Part shown: one piece after another, positions 12,001-23,157 of the stretch
Position numbering within the stretch: the first letter of the stretch is position 1
How the letters are laid out: each line of letters starts with the position of its first letter
NCBI RefSeq assembly: GCF_933775445.1
Contig: NC_065874.1
Span: forward strand, 21,336,501 to 21,400,500
Source of the DNA: Argentina anserina
Lineage: Eukaryota > Streptophyta > Magnoliopsida > Rosales > Rosaceae
DNA length: 64,000 bases
Direction of reading: 5' to 3'
Translations under genes and position numbers: made by a program
Notes under the pieces: generated by a model
What the model saw: only the letters and a program-made list of their open reading frames with translations
The model's database searches: none
Told to the model about the DNA's origin: nothing

Positions 12001-15000
12001 GGCTCTGTAAATGGATAACTCGTATAAATTATTTTAGAGTAGCTTTAAATGTTTTGGTTTTTTGGAAGCCCATCTATTTTGGAAACTTCATACCTGAATT
12101 TTGTGGAGTATCACATCTTATCTGTAGATAGAACTGTAATAAATAAGTATATATATTGCAATATATATTATTTTTGTTTTTTGATAAGACTCGTATGTTA
12201 ATATATTTTGATTCATGCATTGATACTGTCTGTGAATGAATAAATTATATTTTTGTATCCTTAAAGCAAATCAGTTGTTATCTTCTATTTCAAATTTAAA
12301 TATTAAGTCAATTTTTTTTTGTTTACCACAAAAGGAGACATCATAGATATGAACTGTTATTTTTAGTTGCCTTTAAGTTAACTCACTAATTTATACAGTT
12401 TACTAGGAGTGATACAGAGTAGAGTGCACAAAAGTTAATTTAATTAGAAAAATCTTTGATTTATTTGTCCATTAGGTACTAAAGTTGAAGGAATTTTGCG
12501 ACAGTCTGCTGATGTTGAGGAGGTAGAACACAGAGTACAAGACTATGAACAAGGTATCAATGCTGTCACAATCTTTTTAGATGATGGTAAGTTGTGTGGA
12601 TGTGGCTGCTGGATTGTGAGGTTGCCTAACCAATTTTTCATATTTAGGCAAGACTGAATTTGATCCTGATGAGGATGCTCATGTTGTTGGTGATTGTGTC
12701 AAGGTACTCCATAGAACTACTTGATCTTCTTAACAAATTCGAGCCATGTATTTACTTCCAATATTAATTCAAGCTGTTTGACCTGCAGCACGTCCTGAGA
12801 GAGCTGCCCTCATCTCCAGTACCGGCTTCTTGCTGCACTGCCTTGCTGGAGGCTTATAGTAAGTTTAGCTCAACAATATACATACTTATTTATTTGATTG
12901 GATGTGACTAATAACGGTGTTGGATTAAGTAAATGATGCAGCAAACTTTCTGCTAGGAACCAGGAGCACTAGCTTAAACACACACAGACATAACACTTCA
13001 ATATAGGAAATCTTAATCTAGGCTTCACACCCTTCACACCAATCCTTTCACAGGAAATTTGGAAAAATCTGAATATTCTTATTCAGATATCTTTGCCATT
13101 TGTCACTTGAACTTATTTATACTAGAGTAGATAACTGATATAACTAGCGTTAAAGACTCTTTAGGACTCTTAATTTTCTAAAACTGAAGCATAGAGACCG
13201 AATAAACGAAAATTTTAAACTCCTTCAGATGAACTGAAACTTAAAAGACACGAAATAGAAATGCAAAAGCTTGGGCTTCTCTTTTTCTAAAAGGTTTGAC
13301 TGTGATGTCCCACATCAATAAATCATCTTGTGAGTTTATGAAAAACATATGTAAGGTATATAGTTGCTCTTTTCAGTACAAAATATTGGCTGCTAGTCTC
13401 ATTTTAACTAAGTAGGAATAAAATTATAACTCTGCATTATATGACTTCTTTGCACTTACTGTTCATTCTGTTCTGCTTAATAAGAAATTGACCGAAAGGA
13501 AGCTCGAATCAATGCAATGCGGTCTTCAATATTAGAGACATTTCCTGAACCGAACCGCCGTTTATTACAAAGGTGATGTACATCAATCTTTTATGCTCCT
13601 TAATCTTTTTTTTGGTTCATTTCAAACTCATTGTGCTTAAGATTACTTGTTCTCTGCAATACACTCTTCAATCATCTGTGTATTCGTTTTTTGAATAAAT
13701 CATCTGTGTATTCTTAAGGGAGGCAGTAGATTAATCAAGATGCATGTTTATATAAAGGTGATGAATGCAAATACTATGTAAGCACCGCTAAAATTTTGCT
13801 ATCATGTGTCATTTATTGGACTGAAATAATATTCATAACATTATGAAGACAACACAAGTTCTAAAACTTCAAATTTTGAAAGAAACATGAAGATATTTCA
13901 TTTTAATTCTTTCTAAATTCTTTGTGAGGAACATGCTTTTGCTAACATCAGAAATATAACTATTGTTAGGCACTGTTAAGCTAATTGATCATCCTTCTAA
14001 ATGAATTATAATTTGATATATGGCTCTAGCTTTCATGCTGTGACACTATTATTTTCCCACTCGTCTCAGACAAAAGTTCACTAATACTGTTAGTTACTAT
14101 TGTTTCTTTCTTTCTTTTTACAGAATTCTAAAGATGATGCATACCATCTCTTCTCACTCTCATGAGAATCGAATGAATCCATCTGCAGTTGCTGCTTGCA
14201 TGGCACCTTTGCTCTTACGCCCTCTATTAGCCGGTGAATGTGAGTTGGATGATGACTTTGATATTAATGGCGATAATTCTGCCCAGCTTCTTGCTGCTGC
14301 AAATGCTGCCAATAATGCTCAAGCAATCATCACTACACTTTTGGAAGAGTTTGAAAACATTTTTGATGTAAGGTCTCAATCTTTTACCTATGGAATTGCG
14401 GGTTTATTGCTTACTCTGTTCTGGTTTATATCGTATCATGGAACCTTGGTTGTTAACGTTAGTGTCTGAGACTCGACCGACTCTAAAGTTTACTCTAGTC
14501 CCTATGTTCAAATACTGTCACACTCTCCTATTCAGTGTTCCTATCCCTTTTGTTGATGTTAGTAGGTAGCATTGGTTTAGCAAAGATCAGTGGGATTGAG
14601 TGGTTGAACTACTGAAGAAGATTAGTTTGGTAATGGCCATTGCCAAATGGGTAATCATAACTAAAATTGATCAGAGGGCTGCAAATTACAATCTAGATTG
14701 TAAAGGCAGGGAATTTTTTTAATATATTTTTTTATTTTTTATTTTTACCTTTTTTTTTTGTGTTTCACAAATAGAAGGCTGAAACTGTTAGTGAAAGTGT
14801 TGACTAACAGTCTAACATATTTCTGGTGATTTTGTGGAACTGAATAGTGGTGGCATCCTTTACAACGCAATTTGACAGTTTTGGGGAACTTTGGGACTAG
14901 GAATATAGTGATCCTTGAGAGAGTATCTTCAAGGCAAAGCGAGTATCGCGGTCTGAAGAGTGGAAAACCTAGTTAAATAAATAAGATGGCATTTATAGGA

Positions 15001-15438
15001 AAGTAAATAAACTTTGAAATTAAATACATGAACTTCAAAAATTAATTCGGGATGGTGGCAGTGATTTCTATAATTTACTGTTTTGTGATATAGTTTTATC
15101 TCATGAAGACTAACTTTTCAATAATTCTAGGTGGTTTTAAGTTTTAACGCATTGGACTCTTGTTCAGGATGAGAATTTACTGCGCTGTTCGATCTCAGCT
15201 GATTCCCTAATTGAAAATAGTGGCAGTGAGGATTCATCTGATGATGATAATCTTGATATAAAAGAAAATGGTTACCATGATGCTGAGAATGAAGTTGATG
15301 CAGAAACAGACGATGACCCAGATCGTGTACATAGTGGGAAATTGAGTGAAAGTAGTGGTTATGCTGGCAGTGACCTCTATGATTATAAGGTCTCTCTCTC
15401 TCTCTCTCTCTATCACATGTAGTGCTTGTATGATTATA

Positions 15439-15476
<38 letters not shown>

Positions 15477-18400
15477 CATGTTTTTATTGGAACTATTAAA
15501 TTCTAGTTCTGCTTTGTAATTGATAGTGATCGTTTCATCTCTCAGTTGTAACTTTTACATTACATTATAGGAAGCTCTTTAATGCTGTTGATGGCGTTGA
15601 CTTCATGAACATTATCTTCAGTAATAGTTTAGGGTTCTCCAACTACTTGTGCTGATGTCAAACAAAAGCTTTTCGTGGCCGATAGCTACACTTTTGGAAA
15701 CTTGATGGTTTACAACCTGTTTGATACATTATGTTGCTTTTCTGATTAATGACAAGTGAAGATCCTTTTTTGTCACCAGATATTGCATTTTTTTATTAGT
15801 TTGTTGCTTATAACCATGAACTCTTACTGCATATTAAGCCTTAAACTTCAATGCAAGTTCCTTCCTTTTCTGTTATTGTTTTTGTCTGTCCATCTAATTG
15901 TAACTTACCTGTTCTATAAGTTGACATCTATGTTGATGCGCTGAATCTGCTCATACAGGCATTTGGGGCTGATGAATCTGATGGTGGATTGCCTAATGGA
16001 AATCAGGCTACAGCTGAGAGTTCAAAATCATGTATTCCTCAGCAGAATTCAAAAGTTGAATTAATGGATAGAGGAGGCAACCACATAAAAGAAAATGAAC
16101 CTTCAATTAGTGAAAATGGTGAAACAAGCATGCCAAGCGCATCACCTCCTGGAGAATCATACAGATCAATGGGAGAGATTCTATCAGCAATGGATCAAGG
16201 GCATCCTTTACCAGTTCTGTCTGAATCTGGATCTACTAAGGCAGTGGGTAAAGTAACAGGGTCCAATCATAGTGCCAAACGATCAGCATTTTGGGGAAGA
16301 AGCAATGTAAGTTATGAATAAGTGGTATACCAAATAAGGTTTCAGACACCCCTATTTTACAAATTGCTAAAAACAAATGAAAAAGTTCTAATATATAAGA
16401 GATATTCTATCGTAATTTAGTCAAATCTTCAAAGTACCAACACAAATATAGCCACGGTCCTTTTTCATTCACAACTATATCCATCAAATAGAGTTGATTC
16501 ATTTTAAGCATTGTATAAACTATGAAGAAACTATCTTCTGAACATTTATAGCCAAGGAAACTCGTAGATCGAGAAATATAAATTTATTTATGTTATTTGT
16601 TTTATCTGGGCGGTTTGTATGTTGTGTGCAGTGGCATCTGATAACGTATATTATCTTTTGTGCAGGCAAGAAAGACACTTTCAATGGAATCAGTCGATTC
16701 TTCTGGAGAGGAAGAGTAAGAAACTCAACATAACTGTGCGCCATGCATATCTCACTTATCATTTCATTTAATGCTCCATTTGTAGTGCCTATACAGATTT
16801 TTGTCCCTATTTTTTCATGTCTTCCCTTATCTGACTGTTTAATAAAATCAAGTTAATGGTTAAAAGCTGCTGCATTTACACATTTCCTTAATCAATGCTA
16901 ATATTGAAGAAACTGACTTTGTTAGCTAAAACAGATTCTTTACGTAAATACCCTTTATATATTAATATACAATGGAAACCAGATTGATGCAAAAGAATAA
17001 ACAAGTAAAATCTGTTATTTCAGAAATTATTTAGGAAAAAAATAAACATGCACAACTACCCGCCTTCTTTGGATAACTTCCCCTCACCCATCGGGTGTGT
17101 TTTGTTCTAGTAGTGTGTGTTATTAGAATGAATAATTTGCAACTAATTGCCTTCAAATTATCGGTCAAAGGTGGACCTTATTTATTGGTTATCTCATTTG
17201 TTGAGCAAGAATTCTCAAGCGTCTGTAATTCATTTCAATCATTTGGGTCAACCTGCTATGTTGGTCCTAGAAAAATCTACATTATATTGTTATTTTATTT
17301 TCCTGTATTTTTCATTGAAGAATATTCTATTTTTTAGGCTTTCTATCCAGAGGCTTGAGATTGCTAAAAATGACTTGCAGCACAGGATAGCAAAAGAGGT
17401 AGTGAAATTTATACTTGAGTTTTATTTAGATGCTGAATTATAAGAAGTGACTCTGTTTCTAACAGAGTAACCACCAATTTTAGGCTCGAGGAAATGCAAT
17501 TTTACAAGCTAGCTTGGAGAGAAGGAAACAAGCTTTACATGAGAGGCGCTTGGCACTAGAACAAGATGTATGCTTTTCATGAAATCATCTTCCTGACTAT
17601 CTTTTTCCCCCATTGTATTTATTTTCATTTTCATAGTCTACAATCACAACAGTTATTTTACAGGGGTCTTGGCCTGTTCCAACAGTTATTTTACTGCATT
17701 TGAACAGTTACTTTGTGTCTCTGGCTCTCTATATGCTTACTCAACTATTTAGAATAATTAAATAAAATTCTTACAATATTGAAGGGATTATTTAGTAGAG
17801 ACCAGACCACAGTGATGTAAGTAGAACAAAGGACCAGACGATATATGGATTCATTTGATAAAGTTCATGGGGGTCACTCTTCACTTTGGAAGCTGGGGGG
17901 GGGGGAGGTAACTGTCCAGAACCTAGATAGTCGATAGTGCGGAAGAGGAGAGACATTTGATTTTTTTGAATTGAATGGGTTGGTAATGAAATTAATGGTA
18001 GTGCATTTACCAACAGAAAAATTTAGGCAAGTGTGCTGGACAATTTACAGGCTTAATACATGATTATTAGTAGTTCAACAATTTATAGGCTTTGTTTGTC
18101 ATTTCTAATTTTTTTAAAGGTAAAAAAAATCATGTATTTTTTATAGAACCTGCCAACTATGTATTCTACTACGTCTTCTATCATTATTTTTAGGTTGTGA
18201 ATCTAGGAGGTAAACCTACTGTAAGTCGCATGTGTCTGATATCTAATAGCACTACTTTCTCTCAAAAAAAGAAAAAAAAGAAAAAAGAAAAAAAAAGCAC
18301 ATCTACTTTGATACGCAATATAAATTACATTCTTCATAGCTTGTCTCAGTGTATACAATTGCTGCTTTACTCTGTATCTCTATTTGTCTCTAATCTGTAA

Positions 18401-19268
18401 GTGATATTATAGGTTTCAAGATTGCAAGAACAGCTACAAGCTGAAAGAGATCTTAGAGCTGCATTAGAGGTTGGTCTGAGCATGTCTTCTGGGCAGTTGG
18501 CCAGTTCACGTGGCATGGATTCTAAGGTTTGTGTACGTACGTATACAAGTTCTATGTGTCATTCGATTTATTGTTCTGATATATTGTGTTATTACATTCT
18601 TCCTACCGAATATATAGAAAAAAAACTAATTACTCGTTACTGGTGTGAAGACAAGAGTTGAACTTGAGGAGATAGCTCTTGCTGAAGCAGATGTGGCCAG
18701 GTTGAAGCAGAAAGTTGCCGAACTCCACCATCAACTTAATCAGCAGCGACAGAATCATTATGGATCTCTCTCTGATGCATGTGACCGTTACCAGAATGTC
18801 CAAAATAACAATTCTCAACAGTGAGTGTGCAGAACCAGTTGTCCTTTAATTTATATTCTTCCTTCTGTAAATACTATTGATTGTTGCATGACAGCTGCAC
18901 CTAACAAACTCACTGTTTGGAGACAAACTGAGATGGATATATATATATATATATAGTCTCTTTGTTGCGGATTCGGTGATTCCGGCGACGCGCAACGTCG
19001 GCGTGGATGGTGCTGGCCGTGCTCCTCCTCCCGGGGCTCCTGTTTGTGCCGGCCGGAGCTGCAGCGCCAGCCGAAATCTTGAAATTTCAAGTTTCTGGGC
19101 ACTGTACGGAGATTTTGAGATTCCGGCAGCCATGGGCCGGCGCTGCAGCTCCGGCCGGCACAGACAGGAGCGCCGGGAGGGGGGAAGCATGGCCATCACC
19201 ATCTGCGCCGTTGCCGCGCATCGCCGGAATCGCCGAATCCACACCGTGCAGACGTCCGCAGCTGAGAA

Positions 19269-19311
<43 letters not shown>

Positions 19312-21866
19312 TTGTTAACCTAGTTCCATAATATGATATCTTGGTGGTAAAAGTATGTTCTTTAGCAAACAAAATAAGTTGTTCACATTACAAAGTAGAT
19401 TACAATGTGATTGAGCTATTCATCTAACAAAATCTGGTTTAAGGTGGTTCTGCAGTATAGGGAACACTTTTTTGCAATACAAAGTGGATTGTAGATGTGG
19501 CTGAGCATGACCATGCAATTTGTAATGGTTACATGAATCAAATATAAACCGGCTTTTTGTTAAATCCTTGTAATTTTCTTAATGTTTGAAACTACTACTT
19601 TTGAAAGTGGATTTTGGAGCTGTGACTGAATTTTTTTTTTCTTGTTAATTATGCAGCCTTCATTACATAGATTTTAAGAGCACATTAAGAGTCTTTCTCT
19701 AGTTCCTCTTTTTCATATTTTATCCTTTTTTGTTTTTCCCTTCTGGAAAATAGCATTAGAGCCATGAAATTTTTTTGAATGAAGACCGATGATTATTTCA
19801 TTTCATAGTCCATGGCATTGAACCTATTAAAATATGAATCAAGAAAAAAGTAAAATGACAGTATATAAATGATAATTAAGGTGGTACTTGTAGATGCATT
19901 TTTGACTATGTATCTGTGATCCCTCGTGGTCTCAGCAGCATGTGAAATTTGAATTCGTTAAGAAAGGGTGGTGTTGAAGGAAAAGTCCAGGGTTCCTTCC
20001 TGTATGTAACCACATATACAGACATGATAACAACTTTGTTGAACTTAGTTCTACTAATAATAACCTTACAAATTTTTTACAAGTTTATGAACAAGTTGGT
20101 GTCCATGTGGTAACTTTATATGGAGCTATATGTGATACTCAAATATACAGACATAAAAGAGTCATTTGTTTGGTTAATTTTAGCTCCACTAAAGGTAATA
20201 ACTTCTTCACTGACAACATCTTTACAAGTTTATGAACAAATTGTTGTCCATATAGTATTTTGTTCAATTATAGTAAATGAAGGTGGTAACTTTGTATTCA
20301 ATGTTGTAAATTTGATTCAATTGAATTGTAATTTTTGTTCATTTAGTTTTAAATAAATAAAATTCCCGTACCATATATGACCCCAGTGTTGATTTTGCAT
20401 TTATCTGCAAGACTCAAAGTTGATGCTTCATGCATGTTTGTTCGAAAGAATGATGTGATAATAATGAAAATGATAATTTATTTTCAGCCTATTAATTCTC
20501 AAAATTGTCTAATTTCTGCAGGAGGTTTCTTCAACAAGATTTTGATGCAACCCTCGCCTTTTGTAATCATGAACGGAAACAGAGGAATGAGGTGTTATAT
20601 TTTTCTATTTCGTTAGTAACAATTTAAATTATGAATAATTCTTACTTTGAAATTGTTTTTTATTTGCTTAAATATAGATCATGCATACATTAATGTTCTT
20701 TTCTCAGTTATTGTTTTACACAAGGTTCAAAAAAACGCTAGGCGGTAGCCGGGCGGATAGTCACCTCCTAGCGCTTAGAGCCCTAGATGGCGCCTAGGCG
20801 GTTTCAAATTATTAAATATTTATTTATTTTTATACATATATTTAATACTATTTATATGATTAAAAATATATAATAAGTAAACAAGTGCTCAATATTAATG
20901 TTCAAAAATCAAAATAGTCTCACCAACACAGCATATTCCCATTCAATATCATCCTAGTTACGTTTCAATAAATTAGTTGCCTCCATTTGTGTAGCATTAG
21001 ACCCTCCCGAGGATGCCATCAAATATCTCCTACATTCATATTAAGTAATACTGTTAGTTATAGAAACAGCTCTGGCATACCATATGGGGGCCATTGAATT
21101 TGCTCACAAGCAATTTAAGGCTTCCAATACTCTCTTGTCCTTTCCCTCATCTCGCTGTAGTAAATCAGAACCTAGAATCACACCAAAAGACCCAAAAGCC
21201 TAAACCTACAGAACAAGCAAGCAGAACCCAGGGACATAAAACCCCATCTTTTTGTCCTTCATGCAATTACACAGACTTCTCCTTTGCATGCATCCACTGG
21301 TCCCCCCAAAACCCAAAACCCTTACCTAATCCTCAACTAATCTCATCCCCTCCCCTATTCCCAACTACCATCTCCTTCTAACTATCCAATAAATCATCCA
21401 ATATTAATGTTCATAATTCAAAAGGATATGTTAATCAATGTAAAAGGCTACATATACACTTGTTAATCATAATATCAAAAACCAGAACTCACAGAAGTCA
21501 CAGAACATAGGATAGGTGGATAGCATATCAGAAATTCATCAAATTCTAAACAATTTCCTCAATTACAAATTAACAATTTCAGAACAATAGTTCAATTTCT
21601 AAAGAGTATGGAGTTAAATCTAAAGATAAATTAACAAGAAGGCAAGAACAAATTTAGAACAATTTGAGAGCAAATTTACAGAGAGGTGAGAGTTATACTT
21701 ACAGTTACGGAAAGCCAAAGATCGGTGAGAGGAAAAGAGAGAGGCCCAGAGGAGGAGAGATAGGCGGCGCGCGGCGGTGCAACCAGAGGAGACAGCGACG
21801 GTAAGAGAGGAGAAACAGAGATAGACCGGCCTAATGGAGAGAGAGAGAACGGCGATAGACGTCGGT

Positions 21867-21903
<37 letters not shown>

Positions 21904-22876
21904 GAACGATCGAAGTTGTTCTGAGTTCTGGATTGCAAAAAATGGGATCAAAGTTGTTCTCTGTTGCATTTTAGCCTTTTAGGTTTTATTTTTTATTTTT
22001 TATAGTCAACCGTTTTGGACTACCTAGGGCGGCCGCTTTATCCACAGAACGCCAAGGCTGGCCACACAGGAAAAAATCGAAACGGTCACCCGCCGCCTAG
22101 GCGCGCTTTTTAGAACACTGGTTTTACATAAAATGAATTTGTTAAAACGGTCTTGGCCACCTATTCCAACATATTTGATGATATGAGGGAAACTTGTTAT
22201 TTAAACTTTCTAAAACCTGCTATATTGTTTTCAGTGAACAGTTTTAAAATTCTTTCTGTGAACAATTCTGAAGTTCTAATAAAGGACGGTTTTAAGCAGG
22301 AGAATTTGTTGGGGGCAGAGAGGAGGAATATCAAAGGGCAAATTCTAGCAGCTGGAAGTGGCACGAGGCAGCCATCAAGGAAGCAAGTCACGGATCTTGG
22401 TAGCTTAAGTGAATCCAAAAGTACTGATCTATCCACAAGTTTGTCCGTTGATGAGCTTTCGGCTGTTGATTCTGCTTCCATTCCCTCCACTTCAAGAGCA
22501 GCAGAGGCGAGTGTTCATTTTTGCTGTGAATATCTTTTTAAGTCAATGAAATTGTTAACAATTTAAATTCTCAGCTTTAAAGCTGAAGTGAATAATTATT
22601 TGCGTGATATGGCTATGATCTCTTTTAATTATTAGTCTCACTCTCTTTCCTTTATTGATTCCTGCCATATGCTTTATGACTGGATTTCAGGTAGTGGATT
22701 ATCCAAGACATCCATCAACAGCATCTTCTGCGTTGGTGGAATTAACAACTCGTCTTGATTTCTTCAAGGAAAGACGTTCTCAGCTAATGGAACAGCTTCA
22801 CAACCTTGATTTGAATTATGGCGCAACATCTTTGCAAGACTCTGTATATAGACCATCCTCCCCACCATGGAATTGA
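9040..22876 (+). CDS. REN1: Rho GTPase-activating protein, REN1/PHGAP type (PH-RhoGAP-coiled coil)
   Basis: Twenty-two exons joined by eye give 876 residues without a stop: 9040-9093, 9325-9361, 9890-9966, 10931-11001, 11079-11157, 11263-11407, 11495-11614, 12476-12553, 12648-12703, 12789-12858, 13485-13572, 14124-14367, 15168-15389, 15959-16306, 16666-16715, 17338-17398, 17484-17567, 18413-18526, 18651-18820, 20522-20591, 22300-22506, 22691-22876. A PH domain spans about residues 19-130 (FKSGPLFISSKG, SWKKRWFILT). A RhoGAP domain spans about 166-370, with GILRQ and arginine finger near R203, then NRMNPSAVAACMAPLLLRP. An acidic Ser/Asp linker follows, then coiled coils at about 565-745 and a conserved C-terminus ending SSPPWN. 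The family stimulates GTP hydrolysis by ROP GTPases; Arabidopsis REN1 limits apical ROP1 activity in pollen tubes. All phases fit. The exon 19 acceptor (after GTGAAG) is weak and intron 21 is GC-AG. Family certain; exact paralogue not resolved. Confidence 0.93.
10235..10279 (+). repeat. (TC)n(CA)n compound microsatellite, intron 3
   Basis: A TC run followed directly by a CA run in intron 3 of the RhoGAP gene. Open frames here on both strands are products of the dinucleotide repeat. Confidence 0.85.
10292..10607 (+). repeat. diverged tandem duplication in intron 3
   Basis: Two related segments about 175 bases apart share the core CCTAGACATGCACC-CAGTGG-GAAGAATTGT, followed in both by a part containing ACATGACTGCA. 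They differ by many substitutions and small indels, so the duplication is old. It lies wholly within the intron. Confidence 0.55.
15379..15481 (+). repeat. tandem duplication of the exon 13 splice donor
   Basis: The exon 13 end ATGATTATAAG, its GT donor, the following CT tract and TATCACATGT are repeated almost exactly about 50 bases downstream, with a longer CT tract in the second copy. Both copies offer AAG|GTCTCT. Use of the second donor would keep the CT tract and reach an in-frame TAG at 15420-15422, giving a protein cut after the RhoGAP domain and acidic linker. The first donor gives the full reading frame. Confidence 0.8.
18194..18220 (+). other. candidate 27-base microexon in intron 17
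   Basis: A T-rich tract and TAG acceptor precede 27 bases ending at a strong GTAAGT donor. The segment lies in a phase-0 intron, is a multiple of three and has no stop, adding nine residues (VVNLGGKPT) between the coiled-coil pieces LEQD and VSRLQEQ. Known relatives join these pieces directly, so it is at most an alternative exon. Confidence 0.25.
18968..19240. repeat. long GC-rich fold-back (inverted repeat) in intron 19
   Basis: Bases 18968-19068 and 19139-19240 are reverse complements over about 100 bases with scattered mismatches, for example GATTCGGTGATTCCGGCG against CGCCGGAATCGCCGAATC. Pairing can extend inward through an AT-rich stretch to a loop of under 20 bases around 19091-19108. 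Its GC content contrasts sharply with the AT-rich intron. A TA repeat flanks it on the left and a CT plus TA repeat on the right. Open frames on both strands here are by-products of the palindrome. It may be a MITE/fold-back element or a precursor-like hairpin. Confidence 0.85.
20721..22120. mobile_element. non-autonomous hAT-type element in intron 20
   Basis: The insert is flanked by a perfect 8-bp direct repeat GTTTTACA (20713-20720 and 22121-22128), the size typical of hAT elements. Ends are CAAGGTTCAAAAAAACGC and, on the other strand, CAGTGTTCTAAAAAGCGC, followed by related GC-rich subterminal sequence (CTAGGCGG and similar). The 1400-base interior has no recognisable transposase; it holds a GA repeat near 21868-21900 and only short spurious frames. 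Splicing of exon 20 to 21 should remove it. Confidence 0.85.
22507..22690 (+). other. GC-AG intron 21 of the REN1-type gene
   Basis: Exon 21 ends ...GCAGAG and the intron starts GCGAGT. It ends TTTCAG before exon 22. This junction keeps the family sequence STSRAAE|VVDYPR in frame. The nearest GT (at 22511) joined to the same acceptor would shift the frame and stop after about 20 codons. Confidence 0.75.
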
Positions 22877-23148
22877 CTGGCTGGAGATGTGCTCATCATG
22901 AGTTGGAAGATGAATTTCAGACACCTTATTGTTGTATAGTCTACGATAATGTTGCATATAGTTGTATCTCATGTGTGCTCTGTTTAATGTTCATGTTTCT
23001 CATTCAAAGCGTCCTTTCTTTTTTCAAGTGAGGTATCACGGAATTCATGTAATTTCTTTTTAGATTGGTTGTCATAGTGCCCTGTAAGCGAACCGCTCTG
23101 TTGTGTCCATAGGTTGGGTGGTGGTGTTATTGAAACAATAATATATAT
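22877..23148 (+). other. 3' untranslated region and downstream flank
   Basis: T-rich sequence follows the stop codon. No perfect AATAAA lies close by; variants near 22920-22990 could serve. Polyadenylation probably occurs within about 200 bases, well before the Mutator-like element that begins at 23158. Confidence 0.45.
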
Positions 23149-23157
23149 AGCGAGTAA

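Noticed and set aside
18846..19323. Overlapping open frames on both strands of 80-130 codons
   Set aside because: They arise from the GC-rich inverted repeat and flanking TA/CT repeats; no domain and no splice context.
21094..21969. Open frames in the intron 20 insert as a hAT transposase or captured gene
   Set aside because: No hAT dimerisation or catalytic motif; the minus-strand frame is mostly the GA repeat and proline/serine-rich translation of low-complexity DNA.
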